Source: Chloroflexota bacterium (GTDB lineage Bacteria; Chloroflexota; Anaerolineae; Anaerolineales; Anaerolineaceae). From it: DNA of 6,457 nt. Shown in pieces: positions 1-5,865 of the stretch. The translations under genes and the position numbers were made by a program. The notes under the pieces are model-generated. The model was not told the origin of the DNA. It did not search any database and saw only the letters and a list, made by a program, of their open reading frames with translations. Numbering within the stretch: the first letter of the stretch is position 1; each line of letters starts with the position of its first letter. The stretch is from positions 13,728 to 20,184 of the forward strand of contig JAJYJF010000004.1 in the NCBI GenBank assembly GCA_021796375.1. The letters are read 5' to 3'.

Positions 1-2
1 TG

Positions 3-2150
3 TTCCGGGCCTCCCGCTGGGAGGTGTCCACCAAGCTCCACGCCGCCGGCAACCAGATTTCGGTGATTTTCCGCAGCCCGGTTGGCTACATCACGACCCG
101 CTACCGGGCCAGACCGCTCCACAGTAGCCTGGAATCGATCCCTGGAGGAACCTATATCCGCAAGGCAGCCTGCCATTTCGGGTGGGACTGGGGTCCCCAA
201 CTTCCCTCCATCGGAATCTGGAAGGAAATCCGCCTGGAGGGCTTCCGCCGGGCGCGGCTGGCGGAGGTCCACCTGCGGCAGTTTCACGAAGAAGGCAGGG
301 TCCGTGTCGAGGCCGCGGTTGAGATCGACCGCTGGGAGCCCGGAGCATTGCAGGCCCGCATGGAGGTGATCTCTCCCACCGGGGAAGTGTCCTCCCAGGC
401 GGTCGCGGTCGGGGGCAGCGCCGGCCTGCTGCGGGTGGAGATCGCCCGCCCGGAGTACTGGTGGCCGAACGGGTATGGAGCGCAGCCCCTGTTTGCGGTG
501 AAGCTCGATCTCCTGGAGGAGGGGCTCGAGCTGGACCAGCGTTCCTTCGAGATCGGCCTGCGGACGGTCGAGCTGCGGCGCGAGCCCGATCCGTGGGGCG
601 AATCATTTACCTTTGTGGTGAACGGGGTGCCGGTCTTCGTGAAAGGGTCCAACTGGATCCCACCCGACCCGTTCCCCAACCGGATCACCGGCGCGAGGCT
701 GGAGAAGCTCATCAGCAGCGCCGCAGCCGCGAATCAGAACATGCTGCGGGTTTGGGGCGGCGGGATCTATGAGGAAGACCGGTTTTACGAGCTCTGCGAC
801 CGTCTCGGGATCCTCGTCTGGCAGGATTTCATGTTCGCGTGCGGAATTTACCCCCTGGATGACCCGGTTTTCAAGGCTGGCGCGCTCGCGGAGATCCGCG
901 AAAACGTGCAGCGCCTGCGCCATCGTGCATCCCTGGCCCTCTGGTGCGGGAATAATGAAATCGAGGTGGGCTGGGCTGAGTGGGGCTGGTCTCACCCGGG
1001 GATGGCCAGCCTGAAGACCGCTTACCGGCAGTTTTTTTATGAAGAGCTGCCGGCCCTCCTGGCGCGTGAAGACCCCGGGCGTGCCTACTGGCCCAGCTCG
1101 CCCTCATCCGGGGCTGCCTTCGACCATCCCAACTCCTCCGACCGCGGAGATGCGCATTACTGGGAGGTCTGGCACGGGCGCAAGCCGTTTTCGGAATACC
1201 TCCAGCAGTTCCCCAGGTTTATGAGCGAGTTCGGCTTCCAGGCTCTTCCACCCTTGAGCACCATCGAGACGTTTACCGACCCCGAAGACCGGAATTTAAC
1301 CTCCGCTGTCATGGAGCACCACCAGCGCAGCGGGGTCGGCAACGAGCTCATCCTCTCGCAGCTGGCCGCTCATTTCCGCGTTCCATCCAGCTTTGACGCG
1401 CTCGTTTATGTCAGCATGCTGCTGCAGGCGGAAGGGATCCGCTACGGGGTGGAGCACTGGCGGCGCAGCAAACAGCGCGTCAGCGGCGTCCTTTACTGGC
1501 AGCTGAACGATACCTGGCCGGCGATCTCGTGGTCCAGCATCGACTACTTCGGGCGCTGGAAAGCCCTGCACTACGCGGCCAGGCGGTTTTACGCGCCGGT
1601 CCTGCTGTCTGCCGGACGGGCGGGGAACCGGATAACCCTGCACCTGACGAGCGATCTGCGCGAACCGGTCGAGGGCGCCGTTGCCTGGCAGCTTGAGGAT
1701 CTCAACGGCCGGGTGATCCAACGCGGGGAGCAGCCGGTCAGGCTGGCCCCGCTGGAATCCGCCCTCGCAGCCGACCTCGACTTTTCCGCGGAGGTCAATC
1801 CGAAAACGGCTCGCAAGACGATCCTGGTCGCCAGTTTTCTCCGGGACGGAAAGGCTGTCAGCACGCAGGTGGTCCCCTTCGTCCGGGATAAGCACCTCGA
1901 CCTGCAAGACCCCCACCTGGATGCGGAGCTTACGCGGAATGGCGATCGTTTCACGATCTCCGTGACGGCGGTGTCGCTGGCCCGCTTTGTCGAGCTGAGT
2001 TTTCAGGATCAGGAAACCATCTTTACGGATAACTACTTCGACCTTCCCGCGGGACGGACCGTCGAGGTCAGCGCTTCCCTGCCGGCGGGCTGGAGTGAAG
2101 GCCAGGCCAGGGCAGCCCTGAAAATGCGCAGCCTCTTCGACAGCTATTGA
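3..2150 (+). CDS. Beta-mannosidase, glycoside hydrolase family 2 (5' end missing)
   Basis: This enzyme hydrolyses terminal beta-1,4-linked mannose from mannan or mannooligosaccharides, or from N-glycan cores. The reading frame is open to the left edge, so the GTG at base 24 is an internal valine and not a start; roughly 120-150 N-terminal residues are missing compared with the usual family length of about 820-860. Numbering from that GTG, residues 53-58 hold GWDWGP, the family hallmark of the N-terminal sugar-binding domain. An Ig-like domain follows (about 75-180), then a TIM barrel (about 185-520). The barrel has the acid/base glutamate E312 in WCGNNE (usual form WNGNNE) and the nucleophile E402 in MSEFGFQ. 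The segment near 493-520 (YWQLNDTWPAISWSSIDYFG) is typical of this subfamily rather than of beta-galactosidase. The C-terminus is Ig-like and ends naturally at TGA. Whether it is secreted cannot be judged without the N-terminus. No operon partner is visible downstream. The family call is firm; the exact substrate is inferred. Confidence 0.95.
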   Translation, partial: FRASRWEVSTKLHAAGNQISVIFRSPVGYITTRYRARPLHSSLESIPGGTYIRKAACHFGWDWGPQLPSIGIWKEIRLEGFRRARLAEVHLRQFHEEGRVRVEAAVEIDRWEPGALQARMEVISPTGEVSSQAVAVGGSAGLLRVEIARPEYWWPNGYGAQPLFAVKLDLLEEGLELDQRSFEIGLRTVELRREPDPWGESFTFVVNGVPVFVKGSNWIPPDPFPNRITGARLEKLISSAAAANQNMLRVWGGGIYEEDRFYELCDRLGILVWQDFMFACGIYPLDDPVFKAGALAEIRENVQRLRHRASLALWCGNNEIEVGWAEWGWSHPGMASLKTAYRQFFYEELPALLAREDPGRAYWPSSPSSGAAFDHPNSSDRGDAHYWEVWHGRKPFSEYLQQFPRFMSEFGFQALPPLSTIETFTDPEDRNLTSAVMEHHQRSGVGNELILSQLAAHFRVPSSFDALVYVSMLLQAEGIRYGVEHWRRSKQRVSGVLYWQLNDTWPAISWSSIDYFGRWKALHYAARRFYAPVLLSAGRAGNRITLHLTSDLREPVEGAVAWQLEDLNGRVIQRGEQPVRLAPLESALAADLDFSAEVNPKTARKTILVASFLRDGKAVSTQVVPFVRDKHLDLQDPHLDAELTRNGDRFTISVTAVSLARFVELSFQDQETIFTDNYFDLPAGRTVEVSASLPAGWSEGQARAALKMRSLFDSY

Positions 2151-2308
2151 CACCCTCCCCGGCCGCGCGGTGCCTGGCCCCCCCGGATCGCTGCTCTCTT
2201 CCCTTGTTTCATGCCTCGCTGGCGGCAGCGGGCAGTTTTCGCGCGCCTGAGCTTGCACCGCCTCTCCTGGGGATCGGCCCTGATCCTGCGGTTGGCCCGG
2301 ATTGAGAT

Positions 2309-2337
2309 CGCGGGAGCGCTGCGGATCTTCTCCCGCG
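2309..2337 (+). terminator. GC-rich hairpin, possible end of the mannosidase transcript
   Basis: The arms CGCGGGAG (2309-2316) and CTCCCGCG (2330-2337) pair perfectly over 8 bp around a 13-nt loop. The bases after it on the plus strand are GCTAGAAAAATTT, so there is no clean U-tract and it is not a textbook Rho-independent terminator. It lies about 160 nt beyond the mannosidase stop and just before the STAS promoter, a reasonable place to insulate the two units. The function is inferred. Confidence 0.35.
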
Positions 2338-2364
2338 GCTAGAAAAATTTCAAATCGTCCGGCA

Positions 2365-2373
2365 TGATATAAT
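2365..2373 (+). promoter_or_regulatory. Extended -10 promoter of the STAS/kinase unit
   Basis: The sequence TGATATAAT has the TGn extension directly before a perfect TATAAT hexamer (2368-2373). At 16-18 bp upstream there is only A/T-rich sequence with no TTGACA, which is normal for extended -10 promoters. Transcription would start near 2380, giving a leader of about 77 nt before the ATG at 2457. It sits where GC-rich DNA gives way to AT-rich DNA, which strengthens the call. Confidence 0.65.
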
Positions 2374-2398
2374 ATTTAAAATATTCGGCGACAAGATC

Positions 2399-2420
2399 GG
2401 GCTTATTGGTTTCTAAGCCC
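2399..2420 (+). promoter_or_regulatory. Leader hairpin upstream of the STAS gene
   Basis: GGGCTTA (2399-2405) and TAAGCCC (2414-2420) form a perfect 7-bp stem with an 8-nt loop, followed by ATTTT (2421-2425). It starts about 20 nt after the predicted transcription start. The short U-run makes it look like a weak attenuator; it could equally be an mRNA-stabilising hairpin or, as DNA, an operator. Which of these it is cannot be told from the sequence. Confidence 0.4.
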
Positions 2421-2446
2421 ATTTTAAATACCTTGGCAAGGCTTCC

Positions 2447-2452
2447 GGAGGG
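2447..2452 (+). promoter_or_regulatory. Ribosome binding site fixing the STAS start
   Basis: GGAGGG ends 4 nt before ATG 2457 (5 nt if the core is counted as GGAGG). This decides the start: the in-frame upstream TTG at 2406 lies in the loop of the leader hairpin, has no Shine-Dalgarno sequence, and would add 17 residues outside the STAS fold. An 11-bp odd palindrome, CCTTGGCAAGG (2431-2441), lies just upstream and might be a protein-binding site. Confidence 0.75.
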
Positions 2453-2456
2453 TTTC

Positions 2457-2792
2457 ATGGACATCACGACGACTCCATACAAGCGCTGCACGGTGATCAA
2501 GGTGAGCGGGCGGGTAGACAGCAGCACAGCCCCGAAGTTGCTTGAGGCGATCAACCAGATCCAGCACGAGGGGCAGTACCGGATCGTGATCGAAATGGAT
2601 GCCGTTGATTTCATCTCCAGCTCCGGCCTGTGGGTTCTGGTTAACTCCCAGAAGACCTCCAAGCGCTACAACCGGGGAGAGGTGATCCTGGCCTGTTTGC
2701 CGGAAAAAATCCACGCATCGCTCGAGCTGGCCGGATTTGTCCCCTTCTTCAAGATGTTTCCCGATTTAACCTCGGCAGTCGCCAGTTTTTAG
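2457..2792 (+). CDS. STAS-domain anti-sigma factor antagonist (SpoIIAA/RsbV type)
   Basis: This 111-residue cytoplasmic protein is a single STAS domain. In partner switching, the unphosphorylated antagonist binds the anti-sigma kinase and releases its target; phosphorylation on a conserved serine switches it off. Residues 10-20 (RCTVIKVSGRV) form the first strands. D21-S22-S23 and the following helix match the usual 'GrlDs.ta..l' pattern. The phospho-acceptor loop is DFISSSGLWVLV (51-62), with S55 or S56 as the likely acceptor. The length matches SpoIIAA/RsbV (about 110-120). The start is set by GGAGGG just upstream. The HATPase gene 18 nt downstream is its expected kinase partner. Neither a phosphatase nor a sigma factor is in the window, so the regulated output is unknown; it might also control something other than a sigma factor. 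Confidence 0.92.
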   Translation: MDITTTPYKRCTVIKVSGRVDSSTAPKLLEAINQIQHEGQYRIVIEMDAVDFISSSGLWVLVNSQKTSKRYNRGEVILACLPEKIHASLELAGFVPFFKMFPDLTSAVASF

Positions 2793-2810
2793 CCGATATC
2801 AATCGATCGT

Positions 2811-3230
2811 ATGGAGACGGTTGTATTTCCGGGCAAATTTGCTGTCCTGGCCGATATCAGCAGCTTTGTCACCCGGGCGGCGGTTGAAGCCGGACTCGAC
2901 CACGAGGCCACCTACGCCGTCCAGATAGCGGTCGATGAAGCCTGCACGAATATCATCGAGCATGCCTATGGGGGCGAAGGGCAAGGGAGCATTACCTGTT
3001 CGGTCGAGACCGGCGGCACCGGGTTGACCGTCATCCTGACCGATACCGGAAAGCCCTTCCACCCCGAAAAAATCCGCGATCCGAACATCAAGGTCCCGCT
3101 CTCAAAAAGAAAAGAGCGGGGATTGGGGCTGTACTTTATCCGGCATTATATGGATGAGGTCAGTTTTGAGATCACGCAAGACGGCAGCAACCGGCTGGTC
3201 CTGGTCAAGCACCGGGGAGGCCGCGGCTAG
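2811..3230 (+). CDS. RsbW/SpoIIAB-like anti-sigma factor serine kinase (HATPase_c_2)
   Basis: This 139-residue protein has a GHKL ATPase fold. It is expected to bind ATP, phosphorylate the upstream STAS protein, and bind and inhibit a sigma factor or other target. The N-box is AVDEACTNIIEHAY (40-53), with catalytic E43 and Mg2+-coordinating N47. The G1 box is DTGKPF (78-83), and the G2 region is RGLGLYFIRHYMDEV (103-117). The length is normal for the family. No Shine-Dalgarno sequence is seen before ATG 2811. The 18-nt gap to the STAS stop suggests coupled translation or re-initiation. The STAS gene is in the same frame with a single TAG between, so rare readthrough would give a fused antagonist-kinase. 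Its own TAG overlaps the stop of the convergent Nramp gene in a shared CTAG. The family is certain; the target is unknown. Confidence 0.92.
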   Translation: METVVFPGKFAVLADISSFVTRAAVEAGLDHEATYAVQIAVDEACTNIIEHAYGGEGQGSITCSVETGGTGLTVILTDTGKPFHPEKIRDPNIKVPLSKRKERGLGLYFIRHYMDEVSFEITQDGSNRLVLVKHRGGRG

Positions 3231-4486
3231 CCGAACAGCCGGGGGAAAACCGAGGTAGCCACCAGGATCACGGTCAGGAGGATGATCGCGGCCACGGTCA
3301 GCCAGCTGATGGCGTTGAAAATCCTGCCGTTCACCAGGTTCCCCATCAGGCGCCGGTCGTTGATCAGGCGAAGCATCACCACCAGGATCACCGGAAGCAA
3401 GACGCCGTTGAGCGTCTGGCTGGCCAGCATTGCCTGGATCAGAGATTTGATCGGCAGCAGGATGATGCCGGCTCCCAGGATGATCAAAGCTGCATAGATG
3501 CCAAAAAATGCGGGGGCTTCTCTCAGGTCCCGGTTGACGCCAGCCTCCCAGCCGAAAGCCTCGCACACCACGTAGGCGGTAGAGAGCGGCAGGATCGCCG
3601 CGGAAAAAACCGAGGCATTCAAGAGTCCCAGGGCAAAAAGGACCTGGGCGTACTTCCCCGCCAGCGGGCCGAGGGCCAGCGCCGCATCCTTGGCGGTTTC
3701 GATTTTCATACCGGCGGCAAAAATGGTCGCCGCGCAGGAGATGGTGATGAACGCCGCCACAAAGACCGCGAAGAGCGAGCCGACGATGACATCCAACCGC
3801 TCGTAGGCGTAGTCATCCGCTTTCAGACCCTTATCGACAATAGACGACTGCTGGTAGAACTGCATCCAGGGGGCGATGGTCGTCCCGATAATCGTCACCG
3901 CCAGGACGACATACCCGGAGTCAAAGCGAAATGTCGGGGTAACCAGGCTCACCGCCACCGCCGGCCAATCCGGATGGGCCAGCAGCCCGGAAATCACATA
4001 AGCGAGGTAGATCGCGCTCGCGACCAGGAAAACCCGCTCGACGCTGCGGTAGTTGCCTTTCAGGACGAGAAACCATACCAGGATCGCCACGAGCGGCACG
4101 GAAATAAACTTGCTGATCCCAAAGATTTCCATGCTGGCCGCCACCCCGGCGAACTCGCTGACCGTGTTCGCCAGGTTCGCGAAAACCAGGATGCCCAGGA
4201 TGATCGCGGTTACCCTGACCCCCAGGCTTTCGCGGATCAAACTGGCCAGGCCTTTCCCAGTTGCCACCCCCAGCCGGGCGCTCATCTCCTGGATCATGAT
4301 CAATGCGATGGCCACCAGCGGCATCATCCACAGGAGCTGGTAGCCGAAACGAGCGCCCGCAACCGAGTAGGTGGTGATCCCACCGGCGTCGTTGTCCACG
4401 TTGGCGGTGATGATGCCTGGCCCGACTACCGCCAGGAGCAGCAGCAAACGCGTCCGGTAAGGCCTGGTGCGCTCGGCAATGGTCAT
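3227..4486 (-). CDS. Nramp-superfamily divalent metal transporter, NRMT-like (probable Mg2+ carrier)
   Basis: This 419-residue integral membrane protein has about 11 hydrophobic helices, as in SLC11/Nramp. Helix 1 begins VGPGIITANVDNDAGG (21-36). The family DPGN motif aligns to D33-A34-G35-G36, so the aspartate is kept but asparagine is glycine. In helix 6, GTTIAPWMQFYQQS (201-214) aligns with the canonical '..VMPHN..' segment; methionine becomes A205, proline stays at P206, histidine becomes W207 and asparagine becomes M208. Helix 3 keeps E111 in SEFAG. Loss of the soft methionine ligand is what I recall for Nramp-related magnesium transporters, which carry Mg2+ rather than only Mn2+ or Fe2+. 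It starts 8 nt after the stop of the PRC/MgtE_N/CBS gene with no Shine-Dalgarno, so translation is probably coupled. The Nramp fold is certain; Mg2+ selectivity is inferred from motif changes and the neighbour. It could instead carry another divalent ion. Confidence 0.9.
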   Translation of the reverse strand: MTIAERTRPYRTRLLLLLAVVGPGIITANVDNDAGGITTYSVAGARFGYQLLWMMPLVAIALIMIQEMSARLGVATGKGLASLIRESLGVRVTAIILGILVFANLANTVSEFAGVAASMEIFGISKFISVPLVAILVWFLVLKGNYRSVERVFLVASAIYLAYVISGLLAHPDWPAVAVSLVTPTFRFDSGYVVLAVTIIGTTIAPWMQFYQQSSIVDKGLKADDYAYERLDVIVGSLFAVFVAAFITISCAATIFAAGMKIETAKDAALALGPLAGKYAQVLFALGLLNASVFSAAILPLSTAYVVCEAFGWEAGVNRDLREAPAFFGIYAALIILGAGIILLPIKSLIQAMLASQTLNGVLLPVILVVMLRLINDRRLMGNLVNGRIFNAISWLTVAAIILLTVILVATSVFPRLFG

Positions 4487-4494
4487 TTTTTTAA

Positions 4495-5751
4495 TTAATG
4501 GTAGAGGCGGGGTAAGCGTTTCTTCCAGGCGGTCGGGATGATCCCGTCGAGCGCATCATCCGAGGTAACGATCCCGTGCAGGTAGTTTTGATCGTCCACG
4601 ACCGGGATCGCCAGCAGGTTGTATTTGGCGATCGCCTGCGCCACCTCATCCTGGCTGTCGTAGAGGTTGACGCTGAAAACCCGGTGGTGCATCAGGTCCC
4701 GGATTGGGGTCCCTGGTTTCGCCAGGATCAGATCGGAGAGCGAAAAAACCCCGATCAGGTGGTTCTCTTGATCGATGACGTAGACGTAGAAAATGGTCTC
4801 CGCTTCTGAGGCAGTCTCGCGGAGTCGGGCGATGGCCTGTTGGGCATTCAGCTCGGGCTGCACGGCGATGTACTCGGTGGTCATGATCCCTCCCGCCGAA
4901 TCCTCCGGGTAAGCCAGCAGCTTGCGCACGTCCCTGGCATCCTCGGCCTCCATCAGGTCCAGCAGGTCTTCCGAGCGGTCCTTGGGCAGCTCGGCCAGCA
5001 GGTCGGCCGCCTCGTCCGGATCCATCTCCCCGAGCAGGTCCGCGACCTTTTCATCCGGCATGTCTTCCACCAGGTGAGCCTGAAAATCCGGCTCGACCTC
5101 CTCGAGCGTGTCCGCCAGGGTTTCGAGATCCAGGGTATCGAGCAGGTCCCCGGATTGTGAGCGGCTGAGATCGCTGATGATCTCTGCCAGATCCGCCGGG
5201 TGGAGATCGGCCAGCTGCTCGCTGGGAACTTTAAGCCGCACCGCCTGGTCGCTGGGGAGCAGCTCGATGTCATCCCAGGAGATCATACTCGGCACCGCAC
5301 CCGGCCGGACCCCGCGCGCCATCCGTTTGGCCAGCCCCGCCAGCCCCAACCGGCGCAGCAGCCCCAATCCGCCGGCGTCCACATTGGAGACGTACACCTT
5401 ATCATTGACCCGGGCGAGCTCCAGGTCATTCACCCGGACCACCCGGACCCCGTTGGTATCGATGATCTGCTTATCCAGGATATCCCGCACCAGGTAAAGG
5501 TCGTTTTCCCGGGGTGCATAGGCCTGGATGTCTTCCAGGCGCTTGTGCAGCAAAATGACCGGGGCGAACAGGGCGACCAGATCAGCGTAAGGGAGGATAT
5601 ATTCCTGGCTGCCCCGTCTGACCAGCACCGCCACGACCGCGGGGTGCGGTACCTCGCCGGTTTTAGCCGCAAGCACATCTTCCAGGTGGCCGACCTGCTC
5701 CCCGTCTGCGTCGGCGACCGGTTTCCCGACCAGCTCGCTGAGATATGCCAT
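4495..5751 (-). CDS. Soluble PRC-barrel / MgtE_N / CBS-pair protein, probable Mg2+ sensor partner of the Nramp carrier
   Basis: This 418-residue protein has no membrane helices. Residues 1-80 resemble a PRC-barrel (YLSELVGKPVADADGEQVGHLEDV), and 85-165 look like a second, divergent barrel copy. Residues about 175-278 are the helical MgtE_N domain, with acidic repeats such as LHPADLAEIISDL, MPDEKVADLLGEMDPDEAADLLAEL. The linker LLAYPEDSAGGIMTTEYIAV (278-297) is nearly the MgtE signature leading into CBS1 (about 287-345); CBS2 spans about 350-405. In MgtE these domains bind Mg2+ and gate the channel, but the roughly 130-170-residue channel domain is absent and the frame ends cleanly at TAA. It is co-directional with and 8 nt upstream of the Nramp gene, so it is likely the regulatory partner of that carrier. 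CBS domains might also bind adenine nucleotides. Domain calls are strong; the partnership is inferred. Confidence 0.9.
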   Translation of the reverse strand: MAYLSELVGKPVADADGEQVGHLEDVLAAKTGEVPHPAVVAVLVRRGSQEYILPYADLVALFAPVILLHKRLEDIQAYAPRENDLYLVRDILDKQIIDTNGVRVVRVNDLELARVNDKVYVSNVDAGGLGLLRRLGLAGLAKRMARGVRPGAVPSMISWDDIELLPSDQAVRLKVPSEQLADLHPADLAEIISDLSRSQSGDLLDTLDLETLADTLEEVEPDFQAHLVEDMPDEKVADLLGEMDPDEAADLLAELPKDRSEDLLDLMEAEDARDVRKLLAYPEDSAGGIMTTEYIAVQPELNAQQAIARLRETASEAETIFYVYVIDQENHLIGVFSLSDLILAKPGTPIRDLMHHRVFSVNLYDSQDEVAQAIAKYNLLAIPVVDDQNYLHGIVTSDDALDGIIPTAWKKRLPRLYH

Positions 5752-5756
5752 CAGAA

Positions 5757-5761
5757 CCCCC
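5757..5761 (-). promoter_or_regulatory. Probable ribosome binding site of the PRC/MgtE_N/CBS gene
   Basis: The minus strand reads GGGGG followed by TTCTG and then ATG, a purine run at the right spacing (5 nt) though not a standard GGAGG. It begins only 3 nt past the base of the large hairpin at 5765-5797. Hairpin formation and ribosome access may therefore influence each other. The start is also supported by the PRC-barrel N-terminus beginning exactly here. Confidence 0.5.
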
Positions 5762-5764
5762 GGT

Positions 5765-5797
5765 AAATAAGCGCCCCGGCGGTCGGGGCGCTTATTT
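5765..5797 (-). terminator. Strong terminator-like hairpin in the leader of the Mg-related gene pair
   Basis: AAATAAGCGCCCC (5765-5777) pairs perfectly with GGGGCGCTTATTT (5785-5797). One more G-C pair closes a 5-nt GCGGT loop, giving 14 bp. The GC core with an AATAA/TTATT base is the look of a bidirectional Rho-independent terminator, although the U-tract (CTTATTT on either strand) is short. It follows the small membrane-protein gene by 68 nt. It ends 13 nt before the start codon of the PRC/MgtE_N/CBS gene, which leaves no room for a promoter in between. So it is either a terminator with regulated readthrough (an attenuator) or a 5'-end mRNA stabiliser. Confidence 0.75.
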
Positions 5798-5865
5798 CAT
5801 TATCAATCTGACCAGGATCCCCTGGATGAGCGGTTTCTCTTGTCCAACCGGAAGATTGGATGAGC
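5798..5865 (-). promoter_or_regulatory. Structured leader upstream of the hairpin, with a weak -10 candidate
   Basis: This short spacer holds two small hairpins: TCCAA (5843-5847) with TTGGA (5856-5860), and CCAGG (5812-5816) with CCTGG (5821-5825). A 9-bp direct repeat, TGGATGAGC, occurs at 5823-5831 and 5857-5865, 34 bp apart. On the minus strand GATAAT (5799-5804) could be a -10 element, but no convincing -35 lies 16-18 bp upstream. Transcription from it would start at the base of the large hairpin. At 68 nt it is too short for a complete M-box magnesium riboswitch unless that extends into the upstream gene. Any regulatory role is inferred. Confidence 0.35.

Larger units (their letters stand above)
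2151..2456. other. Non-coding interval between beta-mannosidase and STAS gene
   Basis: No gene is supported in these 306 bases. The first 190 or so are GC-rich with no recognisable coding signature. From about 2341 the composition turns sharply AT-rich, and this part holds the promoter and leader of the STAS/kinase unit, listed separately. A 43-codon open frame (2211-2342) lacks a ribosome binding site and is probably chance in GC-rich DNA. Confidence 0.7.

Noticed and set aside
24..26. GTG as the start of the beta-mannosidase
   Set aside because: The frame continues open to the window edge with family-like sequence (FRASRWEV), and a start here would remove most of the N-terminal sugar-binding domain.
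1296..2258. 320-codon open frame on the minus strand
   Set aside because: It lies entirely antisense to the clear beta-mannosidase. Its composition (Arg, Gly, Pro rich) is a shadow of GC-rich coding DNA, and no family is recognisable.
2211..2342. 43-codon open frame beginning MPRWRQRAVF between the mannosidase and STAS genes
   Set aside because: No ribosome binding site (upstream is pyrimidine-rich), Arg/Leu-rich content as expected from random GC-rich DNA, and no recognisable motif.
2406..2408. TTG as an upstream start for the STAS gene
   Set aside because: It lies in the loop of a leader hairpin, has no Shine-Dalgarno sequence, and adds residues outside the domain. ATG 2457 has GGAGGG at the right distance.
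2792..2859. Direct repeat GCCGATATCA at 2792-2801 and 2850-2859
   Set aside because: Only 10 bp; the second copy is ordinary coding sequence (Ala-Asp-Ile-Ser) in a conserved part of the kinase. Probably chance.
4495..5751. A frameshifted or truncated full-length MgtE channel
   Set aside because: After CBS2 the frame ends naturally, the next gene is Nramp and not MgtE channel helices, and the extra PRC-barrel N-terminus shows a distinct architecture rather than decay.
5752..5865. M-box (ykoK) magnesium riboswitch
   Set aside because: The spacer before the hairpin is 68 nt, much shorter than an M-box aptamer, and I cannot see its conserved core. Only simple hairpins are supported.
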